The notes under the pieces: model-generated
The model's database searches: none
Seen by the model: the letters and a program-made list of their open reading frames with translations, nothing else
What the model was told of the DNA's origin: nothing
Part shown: piece after piece, positions 8,525 through 17,024 of the stretch
How the letters are laid out: the number at the start of each line of letters is the position of its first letter
Position numbering within the stretch: the first letter of the stretch is position 1
Assembly (NCBI RefSeq): GCF_000300275.1
Contig: NZ_AMRN01000001.1
Coordinates: 434,001 to 498,000, forward strand
DNA length: 64,000 bases
Origin: Thalassospira profundimaris WP0211
GTDB taxonomy: Bacteria > Pseudomonadota > Alphaproteobacteria > Rhodospirillales > Thalassospiraceae
Reading direction: 5' to 3'
Position numbers and translations under genes: made by a program

Positions 8525-10105
8525 CTAGGAAGCACGTGATTTTTTCTCGCGCCGACGCTGCACTGACGATGGGATGCGCATCGCTTCGCGGTATTTTGCC
8601 ACTGTTCGACGCGCGATGTCGATCCCTTCCTTGCCCAGAAGCTCAACCAGTTTATCATCCGACAAAATCTTCTTGGGTTCTTCGTTGTCGATCAAGGACT
8701 TGATCCGGTGACGCACCGCTTCGGACGAATAGGCATCGCCACCATCTGAAGATGAAATTGCCGTGGTGAAGAAATATTTCAGCTCGAACATGCCGCGCGG
8801 CGTCGACATGAACTTGCCGTTGGTCACACGTGAAACCGTACTTTCATGCATGCCGATTGCTTCGGCGATGTCACGCAGGATCAGAGGCCGCAGATGCGCA
8901 ACCCCGTGGGTAAAGAACCCGTCCTGCTGGCGCACGATCTCGCTGGCCACTTTCATGATCGTGGTCGCACGCTGATGCAGCGCCTTGACCAGCCAGTTCG
9001 CACTTTGCAGCTTCTCGCTCATGAAGCCGCGCTCTTCGCGATCGCGCAGGCCCGAGCCGATTTGGGCGACATAGTCTTCATTGACCAGAACCCGCGGCAG
9101 GGCTTCGGAATTCAGTTCCAGATGCCAGTTGCCATTGCCCGCCGCACGCATCAAAACGTCCGGGATCACCGGGGTTGCGATTTCGCCATCAGCGGTCTTG
9201 CCCGGGCGCGGATCAAGGGTTTTGATCTCGGCGATCATGTCATGGAGATCATCCGAATCGACGCCGCACACCCGACGCAGGCGATCAAAGTCCCGCTTGG
9301 CCAGCAAATCAAGATTGGCCAGAAGGGCCGCCATCGCCGGATCAAACCGGTTGAGTTCACGCAGTTGCAATTCCAGGCATTCCGCCAGATCGCGGGCAAA
9401 AATGCCAACCGGGTCAAAGCCCTGCATGACCTTCAGAACGCGTTCGACATCCGCGATATCGCATTCAAGGGATTCGGAAACTTCATCAAGATCGCCGCTG
9501 ATATAGCCGTTTTCATCAAGCATATCGATCAGGTAACTGCCGATCATACGCGACGTGGCATCGGCAAAGGCGATATTGAGCTGATCATCAAGGGTCTGGC
9601 GCAATGTTGCTTCATCGGCCAGCGTCTGTTCAAGCCCCGGAAGGTCATCCCCACCCGCGGCCGAACCGCCAGCACCGCCACCGGCCCCACCACTATAGGG
9701 CGCGGAATAATCGTGACTGCCTGAAACCGGTTCACCGTTGCGGGTGATTTCACCCTCACCGCCATAAAGCGCATCACTTGAAACATCCAGCGGGCCGTCA
9801 TCACTGCCCATGGTTTCGCTGGATGTCAGGCGATCGGTGCCGAACCGGTCATCGCGGTCCGTGAAATTATCGTTTGATCGGCTATCAAGGCCTTCATCGC
9901 CATTGCCAACCGCACCATCACCGGCCTCGGCATAGGTCTGGCCGGGATCGGCCCGCTCCAACAGCGGGTTTTCCATCAGTTCACTGTCGATGAAATTGGA
10001 AAGCTCAATATTATTGAATTGCAGCAGTTTGATTGCCTGCTGCAGCTGGGGAGTCATGACAAGTGACTGGGACTGGCGTAGATCCAGACGCGCCTTCAGG
10101 GCCAT
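8525..10105 (-). CDS. rpoN: RNA polymerase sigma-54 factor
   Basis: Sigma-54 directs RNA polymerase to -24/-12 promoters that need enhancer-binding activators. Region I is the Gln/Leu-rich N-terminus (RQSQSLVMTPQLQQAIKLLQF). Region II is an acidic, Gly/Ser-rich spacer (residues about 50-160) including a Gly/Ala run. The core-binding domain follows (TLRQTLDDQL to the DPVGIFARDLAECLELQL block). The C-terminal HTH and the RpoN box ARRTVAKYRE (about 498-507) recognise the -24 element. Length 526 aa is normal for the family. It is downstream of lptB in the LPS-transport block, 64 bp away. Confidence 0.97.
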   Translation of the reverse strand: MALKARLDLRQSQSLVMTPQLQQAIKLLQFNNIELSNFIDSELMENPLLERADPGQTYAEAGDGAVGNGDEGLDSRSNDNFTDRDDRFGTDRLTSSETMGSDDGPLDVSSDALYGGEGEITRNGEPVSGSHDYSAPYSGGAGGGAGGSAAGGDDLPGLEQTLADEATLRQTLDDQLNIAFADATSRMIGSYLIDMLDENGYISGDLDEVSESLECDIADVERVLKVMQGFDPVGIFARDLAECLELQLRELNRFDPAMAALLANLDLLAKRDFDRLRRVCGVDSDDLHDMIAEIKTLDPRPGKTADGEIATPVIPDVLMRAAGNGNWHLELNSEALPRVLVNEDYVAQIGSGLRDREERGFMSEKLQSANWLVKALHQRATTIMKVASEIVRQQDGFFTHGVAHLRPLILRDIAEAIGMHESTVSRVTNGKFMSTPRGMFELKYFFTTAISSSDGGDAYSSEAVRHRIKSLIDNEEPKKILSDDKLVELLGKEGIDIARRTVAKYREAMRIPSSVQRRREKKSRAS

Positions 10106-10169
10106 TTATGCACTACCCCGTGTCAATCCGAACTCCCCCTAGACTTGGTTGACGGTCTGGTGGGTGTTA

Positions 10170-11003
10170 TCAAAGGCTGAAACGATCGCCCAGATAAACC
10201 CTTCGTACATCGTCGTTTCTGACGATTTCCTCAGGACCACCTTCCATCAGAACCCGACCATCATGCAAGATATATGCCCGGTCGATAATGTCTAGAGTCT
10301 CGCGCACATTGTGGTCAGTAATCAAGACCCCAATGCCACGATCTTTCAGATGACGTACAAGATCGCGAATATCACCCACTGCAATCGGGTCAATCCCGGC
10401 AAGTGGTTCATCAAGCAGAACAAAGTTCGGATGGGCTGCCAAGGCACGCGCGATCTCGCAACGCCTGCGTTCCCCACCCGAAAGCGCCAGAGCCGGTGTG
10501 CGACGCAAATGTTCGATGGCAAATTCTGCCAGAAGGTCTTCAAGCGACTGTTCGCGCTTGATGCGGTCATCCTCGACCACTTCAAGCACGGCCATGATGT
10601 TCTGTTCGACCGTCATGCCGCGAAAGATCGAGGCTTCCTGCGGCAAATAGCCGATTCCCATGCGCGCACGCTGATACATCGGCATCATGGTGATATCGCG
10701 ACCATCAAGGGAAATCGTGCCGCGATCTGCGGCAATAAGCCCGGTAATGATATAAAAACTGGTGGTCTTGCCAGCCCCGTTCGGACCCAGAAGGCCAACC
10801 GCCTCGCCGCGCTGCACCGAAACCGAGACATCTTTAAGCACCGGGCGCTTCTTAAAGCTTTTGCCCAGATTATGCGCCACAAGACCCTTGTTGGTGGTGA
10901 TCAGGCGCGGGCCGCTTGCCCCGCCGTCAGTTGGCTGTGCGCTGCCAGATACAGCTGTCGCCTTTGCGTTGTCGGATTTTACGCTTTTGCGCGACCAGAA
11001 CAA
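10170..11003 (-). CDS. lptB: LPS export ABC transporter ATPase LptB
   Basis: Cytoplasmic ATPase powering extraction of lipopolysaccharide from the inner membrane by LptB2FGC. Walker A GPNGAGKT (residues 73-80), Q-loop region [12 protein letters not shown], signature LSGGERRR, Walker [14 protein letters not shown] and the switch His in [11 protein letters not shown] are all intact. The first 35 or so residues ([10 protein letters not shown] with a Ser/Ala/Asp-rich stretch) form an extension absent from the short LptB of enterobacteria but common in alphaproteobacteria. The gene lies 14 bp after lptA, in operon with lptC and lptA. LptFG are not in the window. Confidence 0.96.
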   Translation of the reverse strand: MFWSRKSVKSDNAKATAVSGSAQPTDGGASGPRLITTNKGLVAHNLGKSFKKRPVLKDVSVSVQRGEAVGLLGPNGAGKTTSFYIITGLIAADRGTISLDGRDITMMPMYQRARMGIGYLPQEASIFRGMTVEQNIMAVLEVVEDDRIKREQSLEDLLAEFAIEHLRRTPALALSGGERRRCEIARALAAHPNFVLLDEPLAGIDPIAVGDIRDLVRHLKDRGIGVLITDHNVRETLDIIDRAYILHDGRVLMEGGPEEIVRNDDVRRVYLGDRFSL

Positions 11004-11017
11004 ATGACCGACCTTTC

Positions 11018-11911
11018 TCAGTTACCGGTCCCGGCATCGGCCGGGCTGTTGTTTTCGTCTTTTTGCGGAACCAGAAGGCCCCGAACGCGGGTTTTGCCAT
11101 CGCCATTACCGTCAGCCGTCAGACGACTGATCCCGGTATTCAGATCGACCACGGCACGATCCCCGTTCAGCTGATTCTCCCCGCGGGTGATCTTAACCGA
11201 TCCGATAAGGGTGGCGATACCTGTTTTCGCATCATAAACGCCCTGATCGCCAACAACAAACTCTGTTGCTGTGCGAATATTCACATTGCCCTGCCCGTCG
11301 ATGCGGCGCAATTCATTTGCGCCATCCGAACCGGCCTCAAAGCGCGCGGTCAGAACATCCCCGCGCAGCGTGCGATCCTCGGATACCGCGACCGCATCCC
11401 CGCGTGCAACCGCAACCCGCGCTGTCTCCCAGTATTCAAGGCTGTCGCGCGCGGTCAGGGTTTCATTGGGCGTGCTGTATTTAAGGTTATCACCGGTCAG
11501 AACAACCACGGCCTCGTCAATGTCATAGACCGCGCGATCACCGACCGCGACATCGGTATCGGACGACAATTTGACATTGCCAACCGCGATGATGCGGTAA
11601 ATCTCGCTATTGCCGTCGCGATCACGATAGAGCGCCTGCAACTCGTCGGCATCGACCCGCGAAGAACCCCGCTTGGCCACCGAATTGCCACGGGCAATCA
11701 GGATCTGTTCATTGCGGCGCCATTCGATGCCGTTATCAGACTCGACTTCAAGCCCGCCACTGCCATTCTGGGCCAAACCCAACGGATTGGCCGCAGCATC
11801 CTTTGCCATGGCCAACAGGCCAAGCGCGGCCGCACCCAGCATAAGGCCCCCTAGCATAAGGGGTGTCAGCAGCGTTCCAGTCTTGCGGGCGAGATGCGGC
11901 ATCGCAATCAT
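11018..11911 (-). CDS. lptA: LPS transport periplasmic protein LptA
   Basis: Periplasmic bridge protein with an OstA-type beta-jellyroll that carries lipopolysaccharide between LptC and LptD. A signal peptide is visible (basic start, then [28 protein letters not shown]). The mature part shows repeated short beta-strand units: the first at [22 protein letters not shown], the second near [21 protein letters not shown], the last at [26 protein letters not shown]. At 297 aa it is longer than E. coli LptA (185 aa), with extra repeats and a disordered C-terminal tail, as in other alphaproteobacteria. It lies between lptC (10 bp upstream) and lptB (14 bp downstream). Confidence 0.92.
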   Translation of the reverse strand: MIAMPHLARKTGTLLTPLMLGGLMLGAAALGLLAMAKDAAANPLGLAQNGSGGLEVESDNGIEWRRNEQILIARGNSVAKRGSSRVDADELQALYRDRDGNSEIYRIIAVGNVKLSSDTDVAVGDRAVYDIDEAVVVLTGDNLKYSTPNETLTARDSLEYWETARVAVARGDAVAVSEDRTLRGDVLTARFEAGSDGANELRRIDGQGNVNIRTATEFVVGDQGVYDAKTGIATLIGSVKITRGENQLNGDRAVVDLNTGISRLTADGNGDGKTRVRGLLVPQKDENNSPADAGTGN

Positions 11912-11921
11912 GACTTCCCTC

Positions 11922-12677
11922 TCATTGCTCCGTCGAATTCAATGCACTGTCGAAAATCACCAGCCGGGATTTCCCCAAAAAGCGGATCACCGCCCCCTTG
12001 TCTTCAAGCTCAAACCCGGAATCCGATGCAATGGTGCCAAACGGCCCCTGCCCGTCAACCGGTACATCGCCGCTGGCACTGCCGGAATTCATGGCGATTT
12101 CTGCTTCCTCGGTGTGAATTTCAAAACCGTTATCGTGGTACATATTGACCGTACCCACCAGATCAAGCATCCCGTCGGTTTCGGTATAGAATCCTTCATT
12201 GGCGGTCATCGCAATCCACGATCCGTCATTCAGCGTGATGTCGGCCTGCGGACCGGACAGATAGACATGATCGGGCCGTGTTCCGGTTGCGTCGGTTTCC
12301 ACCGCTTCGCTGGCGGTGACCGTGAAGGGCTGGCGATTGCCATCGACGCCAAAGAAGCGCGGATTGCTCATCGCGACATTTTCCATCAGATCCTCGGGCG
12401 AGGTCGAAAAGCCAAGCCGAAAACCGCTATCCTGAACCTGTTCGATCTGCAGCCATAGGACGACCAGCGCCATGATCGTCATCGCGATCAGCGGCAGCAC
12501 GAATTTCAGCATATTGACGATGACGCGACGAAACGGATTGATCCGCACATTGCGCCGGGCCGAGGGCATGCGATCACGCGAAAAGCCACGCTCATGGCGC
12601 ACCTGACGTTCGTCATGCGCTGCTGCCTTCTGGCTTTTTTCGCGGTTTTCGACCTGTGGCGTGCCCTCTGTGCTCAT
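11922..12677 (-). CDS. lptC: LPS export protein LptC
   Basis: Inner-membrane anchored component of the LptB2FGC complex that passes lipopolysaccharide to LptA. A charged cytoplasmic N-terminal region of about 55 residues is followed by one transmembrane helix (MLKFVLPLIAMTIMALVVLWLQI). A periplasmic jellyroll domain follows, with GSWIAMTANEGFYTETDGMLDLVGTVNMYHDNG-type strands. Sequence divergence is high in this family; the assignment rests on topology, strand pattern and position directly before lptA. The gene lies 3 bp downstream of kdsD. Confidence 0.88.
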   Translation of the reverse strand: MSTEGTPQVENREKSQKAAAHDERQVRHERGFSRDRMPSARRNVRINPFRRVIVNMLKFVLPLIAMTIMALVVLWLQIEQVQDSGFRLGFSTSPEDLMENVAMSNPRFFGVDGNRQPFTVTASEAVETDATGTRPDHVYLSGPQADITLNDGSWIAMTANEGFYTETDGMLDLVGTVNMYHDNGFEIHTEEAEIAMNSGSASGDVPVDGQGPFGTIASDSGFELEDKGAVIRFLGKSRLVIFDSALNSTEQ

Positions 12678-12680
12678 GCG

Positions 12681-13748
12681 TTATGCCACCCCGACGCGCA
12701 ACAGATCATGGATATGCACAAGGCCCACAGGCACACCACCGTCATCCAAGACAAACAGGGATGTGATCGAACGGTCATTCATGATGGCAAGTGCCTCAAC
12801 CGCCAGGGCGTCGGCACTGGTTACTTTCGGCCCAGTGGTCATGACATCACCCACTTTCATCGCTACCAGATTATCGGCCATGTGACGGCGCAAATCGCCG
12901 TCGGTCACGATCCCGGCCAGAACACCGGCATCATCAACCACACCGACACAGCCAAACGAATGGCTGGTCATAGTGACAAGTGCCTCGGCCATCAGGGCAT
13001 CGGGCGAAATCAGCGGCAGGGTATCAACCCCGTGCATGACATCATGAACATGCAGCAACCGCTGACCCAGCTTGCCGCCGGGGTGGAAGGTGCGGAAATC
13101 TTCGGATGTAAAGCCGCGCCGCTCCATCAATGTCACCGCCAGCGCATCGGCAAGGGCCAGCATGGCGGTGGTTGATGTCGTCGGTGCCTGCTTGTTCGGG
13201 CAGGCTTCCGGGCTTGCTGGCAGGACCAGCGGACAATCGGACTGCTTGGCAAGCGAGCTTTCCGGTTTGCGGGTCATGCCAATCAACGGCACGTTAAAGC
13301 GCCGGGTAAAGGCAATGATATCGGACAGTTCCGGGGTTTCGCCCGAATTGGACAGGGCCAGAACCGCATCATCCTTGCCGATCATGCCAAGATCGCCATG
13401 GCTGGCCTCGGCCGGATGCACGAAAAAGGACGGGGTACCGGTCGAGGCAAAGGTCGCGGCAATTTTCTTGGCAATATGGCCGCTTTTGCCCATGCCGGTG
13501 ACAACCAGACGGCCTTTCAGGCCCTCGATCAGGTTGATGACGTTGCAGAACTCGCCATCAAGCGATTCTGCAAGCTCGCGCAGCGCATTGGCCTCAATAT
13601 CAAGAACACGGCGCGCAATGGCAAGATCGGCGTCACTCGCCGGTGCTGGCACTTTGGGGGACTCGTTTGAGACGTCTTTTGAGACTGGGGTCACTGTCAT
13701 CTGTTTCTTGTTAGCGTTTCCCGCCCGGAGATAGGCTATTTGACCCAT
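12681..13748 (-). CDS. kdsD: Arabinose-5-phosphate isomerase (KdsD/KpsF)
   Basis: Converts ribulose-5-phosphate to arabinose-5-phosphate, the first step toward the Kdo sugar of lipopolysaccharide. An N-terminal SIS domain (about 55-205: VVTGMGKSGHIAKKIAATFASTGTPSFFVHPAEASHGDLG, then LALSNSGETPEL) is followed by the FHPGGKLGQRLL linker and two CBS motifs (VHDVMHG and VGDVMTTGP). ATG 13748 gives 355 aa. ATG 13700 (MTVTPVSKD) is an alternative with a slightly better ribosome site and would remove 16 residues without family similarity. It heads the block kdsD-lptC-lptA-lptB, coupling Kdo supply to LPS transport. Confidence 0.94.
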   Translation of the reverse strand: MGQIAYLRAGNANKKQMTVTPVSKDVSNESPKVPAPASDADLAIARRVLDIEANALRELAESLDGEFCNVINLIEGLKGRLVVTGMGKSGHIAKKIAATFASTGTPSFFVHPAEASHGDLGMIGKDDAVLALSNSGETPELSDIIAFTRRFNVPLIGMTRKPESSLAKQSDCPLVLPASPEACPNKQAPTTSTTAMLALADALAVTLMERRGFTSEDFRTFHPGGKLGQRLLHVHDVMHGVDTLPLISPDALMAEALVTMTSHSFGCVGVVDDAGVLAGIVTDGDLRRHMADNLVAMKVGDVMTTGPKVTSADALAVEALAIMNDRSITSLFVLDDGGVPVGLVHIHDLLRVGVA

Positions 13749-13861
13749 CTTGCAAGATCATTGGGCCAAAACTATGAACCCGGTTGGCGTGGGGGTCAAT
13801 TCTATTGCATTCCCCATACACCGCCAATCTTCACAGATGGTTAACCGGCCTTATGCCGACC

Positions 13862-14476
13862 TTATGAATGGGCAAAGATATCGGTTTCTTCCCAGCCCGC
13901 CAGATCAAGCGTCGCACGGGTCGGCAGGAAGTCAAAACAGGCCTGCGCGATCTCGGTGCGCCCTTCGCGCGCCAGACGACGATCAAGCTCTTCTTTGGCC
14001 TTGTGCAGATACAGCACATCCGAGGCCGCGTAATCGATCTGTTCCTTGGAAAGCTCGGCAGCGCCCCAGTCGGAACTCTGCTGCTGCTTGGAAATCTCGA
14101 CACCGACGGTCTCGCGCAAAACATCCTTCAGACCATGACGGTCGGTATAGGTGCGCACCAGCTTGGAGGCGATCTTGGTGCAATAGACCGGCGCACAACG
14201 CACGCCGAGATATTTGTCCATCACCGCGATGTCAAAACGCCCGAAATGAAACAGCTTCAACACCGACGGATCAGCCAGAAGTTTTTTCAGGTTCGGCGCG
14301 CTGTAATCTTCCCCATCAAACTTGACCAGATGGGCATTGCCATCCCCGCTTGAAAGCTGCACGACACACAAACGGTCGCGGTGCGGGTTAAGGCCCATGG
14401 TCTCACTGTCAATGGCCACAACCTTTCCAAGGTCAAGGTCACCCGGCAGATCTCCGAGATGGAGGAAATTGGTCAT
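13862..14476 (-). CDS. Ribonuclease D-type 3'-5' exonuclease (no HRDC)
   Basis: A DEDDy exonuclease of 204 aa. ExoI is VVAIDSETMGL (Asp and Glu metal ligands), ExoII is the FHFGRFDIAVM block, and ExoIII is in QIDYAASDVLYL with Tyr and Asp. Enterobacterial RNase D is about 370 aa with C-terminal HRDC domains; this protein lacks them, as in the short RNase D-like proteins of many alphaproteobacteria. Expected role is 3' trimming of structured RNAs such as tRNA precursors. It is upstream of kdsD on the same strand, separated by 113 bp. Confidence 0.9.
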   Translation of the reverse strand: MTNFLHLGDLPGDLDLGKVVAIDSETMGLNPHRDRLCVVQLSSGDGNAHLVKFDGEDYSAPNLKKLLADPSVLKLFHFGRFDIAVMDKYLGVRCAPVYCTKIASKLVRTYTDRHGLKDVLRETVGVEISKQQQSSDWGAAELSKEQIDYAASDVLYLHKAKEELDRRLAREGRTEIAQACFDFLPTRATLDLAGWEETDIFAHS

Positions 14477-14578
14477 CGCGGTTCTCCAAATGTCAAAATT
14501 TGCCTGTTCTTAACACAGCAAACCGCGCATCGCATCGCAAAAGTCGCCCCTGTTTAGCTCGAAAGAAGAACGCTTTGC

Positions 14579-15832
14579 TCAGTTTGACTTTTGTGTTGAG
14601 AACCTGAGTGCTGCGACAGCACTTGCGATCGACAACCACGCCAGCATGGCAGGCCAGTTTGAAAACAGGCTTTGCGTTACTGAAAGGGGAAATAGCGACA
14701 TCACCATGACCCCCAAATAAAGCCCGCCAAGTAGCCTGGTATCACGCGGGCCAAAAAGGGCTTTCACACCGTTCCAGTACAGAATCACCATAAAAATGGT
14801 AAATGGAATGGTGCCAATCAAACCGGTATCCGACAACCATTCGATATAAAAATTGTGTGGGTGCGGGTGACAAAGCGCGCTGTCCAATCCTTGCTGCACA
14901 TAATCTTTGCAGACCAAGGGAAAGTTCCCCATTCCGGTCCCGGTTATCGGGTTCTCACCAAAGAAGCGTAATCCCAGTAATGCAAGCTGGCCATAAATTG
15001 AGTCGGTATAGTCCGAAAGCACGTTGGCCAGTTGCTCAACGCGCCCCCAGATGCGCTCGTTGGTCATAAGCAAAAATGTTAATGCCGCCCCTCCACACAG
15101 GGACAAGCCAATCGCTATCCTACGAGCAAGCTTTCCAGAAAGAAGCAGACTGAAAGTTACCAGCACAAGAGCCAACAATGTCAGCACACTCGCTGCTCGC
15201 TCACCACTCAAAAATACAACCGTTAGCAAAAGCGGTGACAAACAACACGCTGCCAAGAAAAGCTTGCTGGATTGCCGACGAGCGTAAAGAACGAAACCCA
15301 ACGCACTGGTCGCAAGACCCAATTTAGCCAGATACATACCGATATTTGGCCGGTCAAGAGGCCCGGTTAGACGGCTACCTATAGCATCCATAGTTTGCCC
15401 GGACAGCAGCGAAACACCGACGAAAAACTGGTACAGTGCATCAAGTGCCGCCACTGCCATCGTACATAGCACAACAACAATAAATCGACGGATCGTGCGC
15501 TCATCCGTCAAGACCCAGCGGGTTACTGCCGCATAAAAGATAATAAACCTGAGCCAACTTAACGAACGCCCGAAACTTTTGCCGACATACTCAGCAAAAG
15601 GAGAGACAAAGACATTCATCAAGACAAAGATAACCAGAAGAACCAGAATATCTTTTTCGCGCGCCCAAGACCAATCCTTAGCCGACCAAGATCGCACCAG
15701 AAAAATCACGCCAATCAGGACAACCGAAATATCGGCAACTGCACGGGAAAATATCAAGAATGCCGGAAGGCAAAGCAGCATAAAACTGGCCGCCAGGTGC
15801 AACTTTCGATCAAGCGAGGTCATCTTCAGCAA
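14579..15832 (-). CDS. O-antigen ligase-family membrane protein
   Basis: A 417-aa polytopic protein with about 10-12 hydrophobic segments. The large periplasmic loop near residue 285-340 contains GTGMGNFPLVCKDYV and HPHNFYIEWLSDTGLIG, the Wzy_C/WaaL signature around the conserved His. Family members ligate O-antigen or other glycans to lipid A-core, or polymerise glycans (Wzy); motifs do not separate the two. It overlaps the preceding glycosyltransferase gene by 7 bp, so the two are co-transcribed and probably act on the same surface polysaccharide. Confidence 0.85.
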   Translation of the reverse strand: MLKMTSLDRKLHLAASFMLLCLPAFLIFSRAVADISVVLIGVIFLVRSWSAKDWSWAREKDILVLLVIFVLMNVFVSPFAEYVGKSFGRSLSWLRFIIFYAAVTRWVLTDERTIRRFIVVVLCTMAVAALDALYQFFVGVSLLSGQTMDAIGSRLTGPLDRPNIGMYLAKLGLATSALGFVLYARRQSSKLFLAACCLSPLLLTVVFLSGERAASVLTLLALVLVTFSLLLSGKLARRIAIGLSLCGGAALTFLLMTNERIWGRVEQLANVLSDYTDSIYGQLALLGLRFFGENPITGTGMGNFPLVCKDYVQQGLDSALCHPHPHNFYIEWLSDTGLIGTIPFTIFMVILYWNGVKALFGPRDTRLLGGLYLGVMVMSLFPLSVTQSLFSNWPAMLAWLSIASAVAALRFSTQKSN

Positions 15833-16758
15833 TTCACTTCTTTAATATGGCGGATGTTTGATAAGTTTTGAAAAATATTCCGGTAGGATTGCAGCGCTGA
15901 GGGGTCGGGGTCAACAAACCCGAGTTTCCCTGCAACGTAGCGAACAAACAAAGGTATCATCGGAATAGGCGCCCCATCGCGGCGCGCCTTTTTTATGGCC
16001 GAAACACACTTGCGATAAAGCTTCACGCGCGTTTCGTGCGACAACTCCGGGTGGGATTCCAGAAAGTTCAGATAGACCAAAAATCGATCATGATTGAGCT
16101 GCAAGGTATTTTGCGAAATGTGACTTCCGACGTCCGGCACCATCGTAAGAACCATGTCAGTATCAAGAAGGCACTTTGCATGAGCTGAAAGTCGCAACGG
16201 CAACGACTCATCCTGAACAAAGACCGTCTCATCGCACCCACCTGCGGCGATAAAAACATCCCGTTCAACAAGCCAAGTCATCCGCACCATACCGCGACCA
16301 AGGACCCTCTCAAGCGGATCCTTGTGGATACTAAGCTTGAAATCTTCTGCAATCCGAGGGCCCAACACCTTATCGATTGGTTCGTTCGTCTTGCGGCAAC
16401 GACCGTGCACCATGTCTGCATCATGCTGTTTTGCAAGTGAAAGCAGCATCTCAAGCGCATTTGGCGCAAGAATTTCATCACAGTCAAACAGTGCCAGATA
16501 TCTGCCATTTGCGGCCTCGGCTCCTTGGTTGAGCCGAATTGATGGACCCGCATTGACTGTATTGCTGATTACCCGAACAAAGTCGTGCTTTGCCGAAAAT
16601 TCTTCAAGGATCGCCAGAGAATTATCTGTCGACACGTCATCTACGAAAACAACCTCAAAAGGTATTTCGCCGGTCTGGGCCAACAAAGACGCAAAGAAAT
16701 AACGAAGAGCATTTTCTTTGTTATAGACCGGCAGAACAAAACTGACTTCGGGTTGCAT
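15826..16758 (-). CDS. Family 2 glycosyltransferase
   Basis: GT-A fold glycosyltransferase of 310 aa. The N-terminus is MQPEVSFVLPVYNKENALRYF with the nucleotide-binding VFVDDVSTDNSLAIL. The metal-binding motif is DCD in YLALFDCDEILAPNALEML, and a W-rich acceptor region follows (MVRMTWLVERDVFIAAGGCDE). The substrate is not predictable. Its 7-bp overlap with the O-antigen ligase-like gene places it in surface glycan assembly. In the uninterrupted chromosome this pair would lie just downstream of tRNA-Leu; the 6-kb island now intervenes. Confidence 0.87.
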   Translation of the reverse strand: MQPEVSFVLPVYNKENALRYFFASLLAQTGEIPFEVVFVDDVSTDNSLAILEEFSAKHDFVRVISNTVNAGPSIRLNQGAEAANGRYLALFDCDEILAPNALEMLLSLAKQHDADMVHGRCRKTNEPIDKVLGPRIAEDFKLSIHKDPLERVLGRGMVRMTWLVERDVFIAAGGCDETVFVQDESLPLRLSAHAKCLLDTDMVLTMVPDVGSHISQNTLQLNHDRFLVYLNFLESHPELSHETRVKLYRKCVSAIKKARRDGAPIPMIPLFVRYVAGKLGFVDPDPSALQSYRNIFQNLSNIRHIKEVNC

Positions 16759-16841
16759 AGTTTTCGCAGCTCATTTTTAAGTCGATTTCTGCTTGTAACC
16801 AGTCAAGCTTATCTCGAAAAGACTAAAACGTAAAACCGGCC

Positions 16842-16883
16842 CAAAACGACAATACCCCAGCACATCAAAAACGTGCTGGGGTA
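16842..16883 (-). terminator. Displaced native terminator of tRNA-Leu
   Basis: Reading the - strand, TACCCCAGCAC and GTGCTGGGGTA form an 11-bp stem with a 9-nt loop, followed by TTGTCGTTTT. It begins exactly where the duplicated tRNA 3' end stops. It is the terminator that followed tRNA-Leu before island insertion, now 6 kb away from the tRNA. Confidence 0.7.
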
Positions 16884-16901
16884 TGGTGCCCAGGAGAAGA
16901 C
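16882..16901. repeat. Attachment-site repeat, distal copy (tRNA-Leu 3' fragment)
   Basis: TATGGTGCCCAGGAGAAGAC is identical over 20 bp to 22901-22920, which covers the 3' end of tRNA-Leu (18 nt including CCA plus 2 flanking bases). The pair bounds the integrative element. The sequence inside this copy has no further tRNA similarity, so it is the truncated copy. Confidence 0.9.
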
Positions 16902-16976
16902 CGCCTGCAACACCCACCCCACAAGCCTTGATTTGCAAGGATTCCAGAGTTTCCAAGGGCTTGACAGGTCGAATCA

Positions 16977-17001
16977 GGTAGTACATCTGGGTAGCACAAA
17001 G
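16977..17001 (+). repeat. Putative integrase arm-type site, left
   Basis: Contains two tandem copies of a GGTAGYACA motif. It matches 22829-22853 at 21 of 25 positions in the same orientation and lies 24 bp before the integrase ATG. Role as recombinase or excisionase binding site is inferred from position near both element ends. Confidence 0.55.
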
Positions 17002-17024
17002 CATCAATACCTGAGTATCGACGA

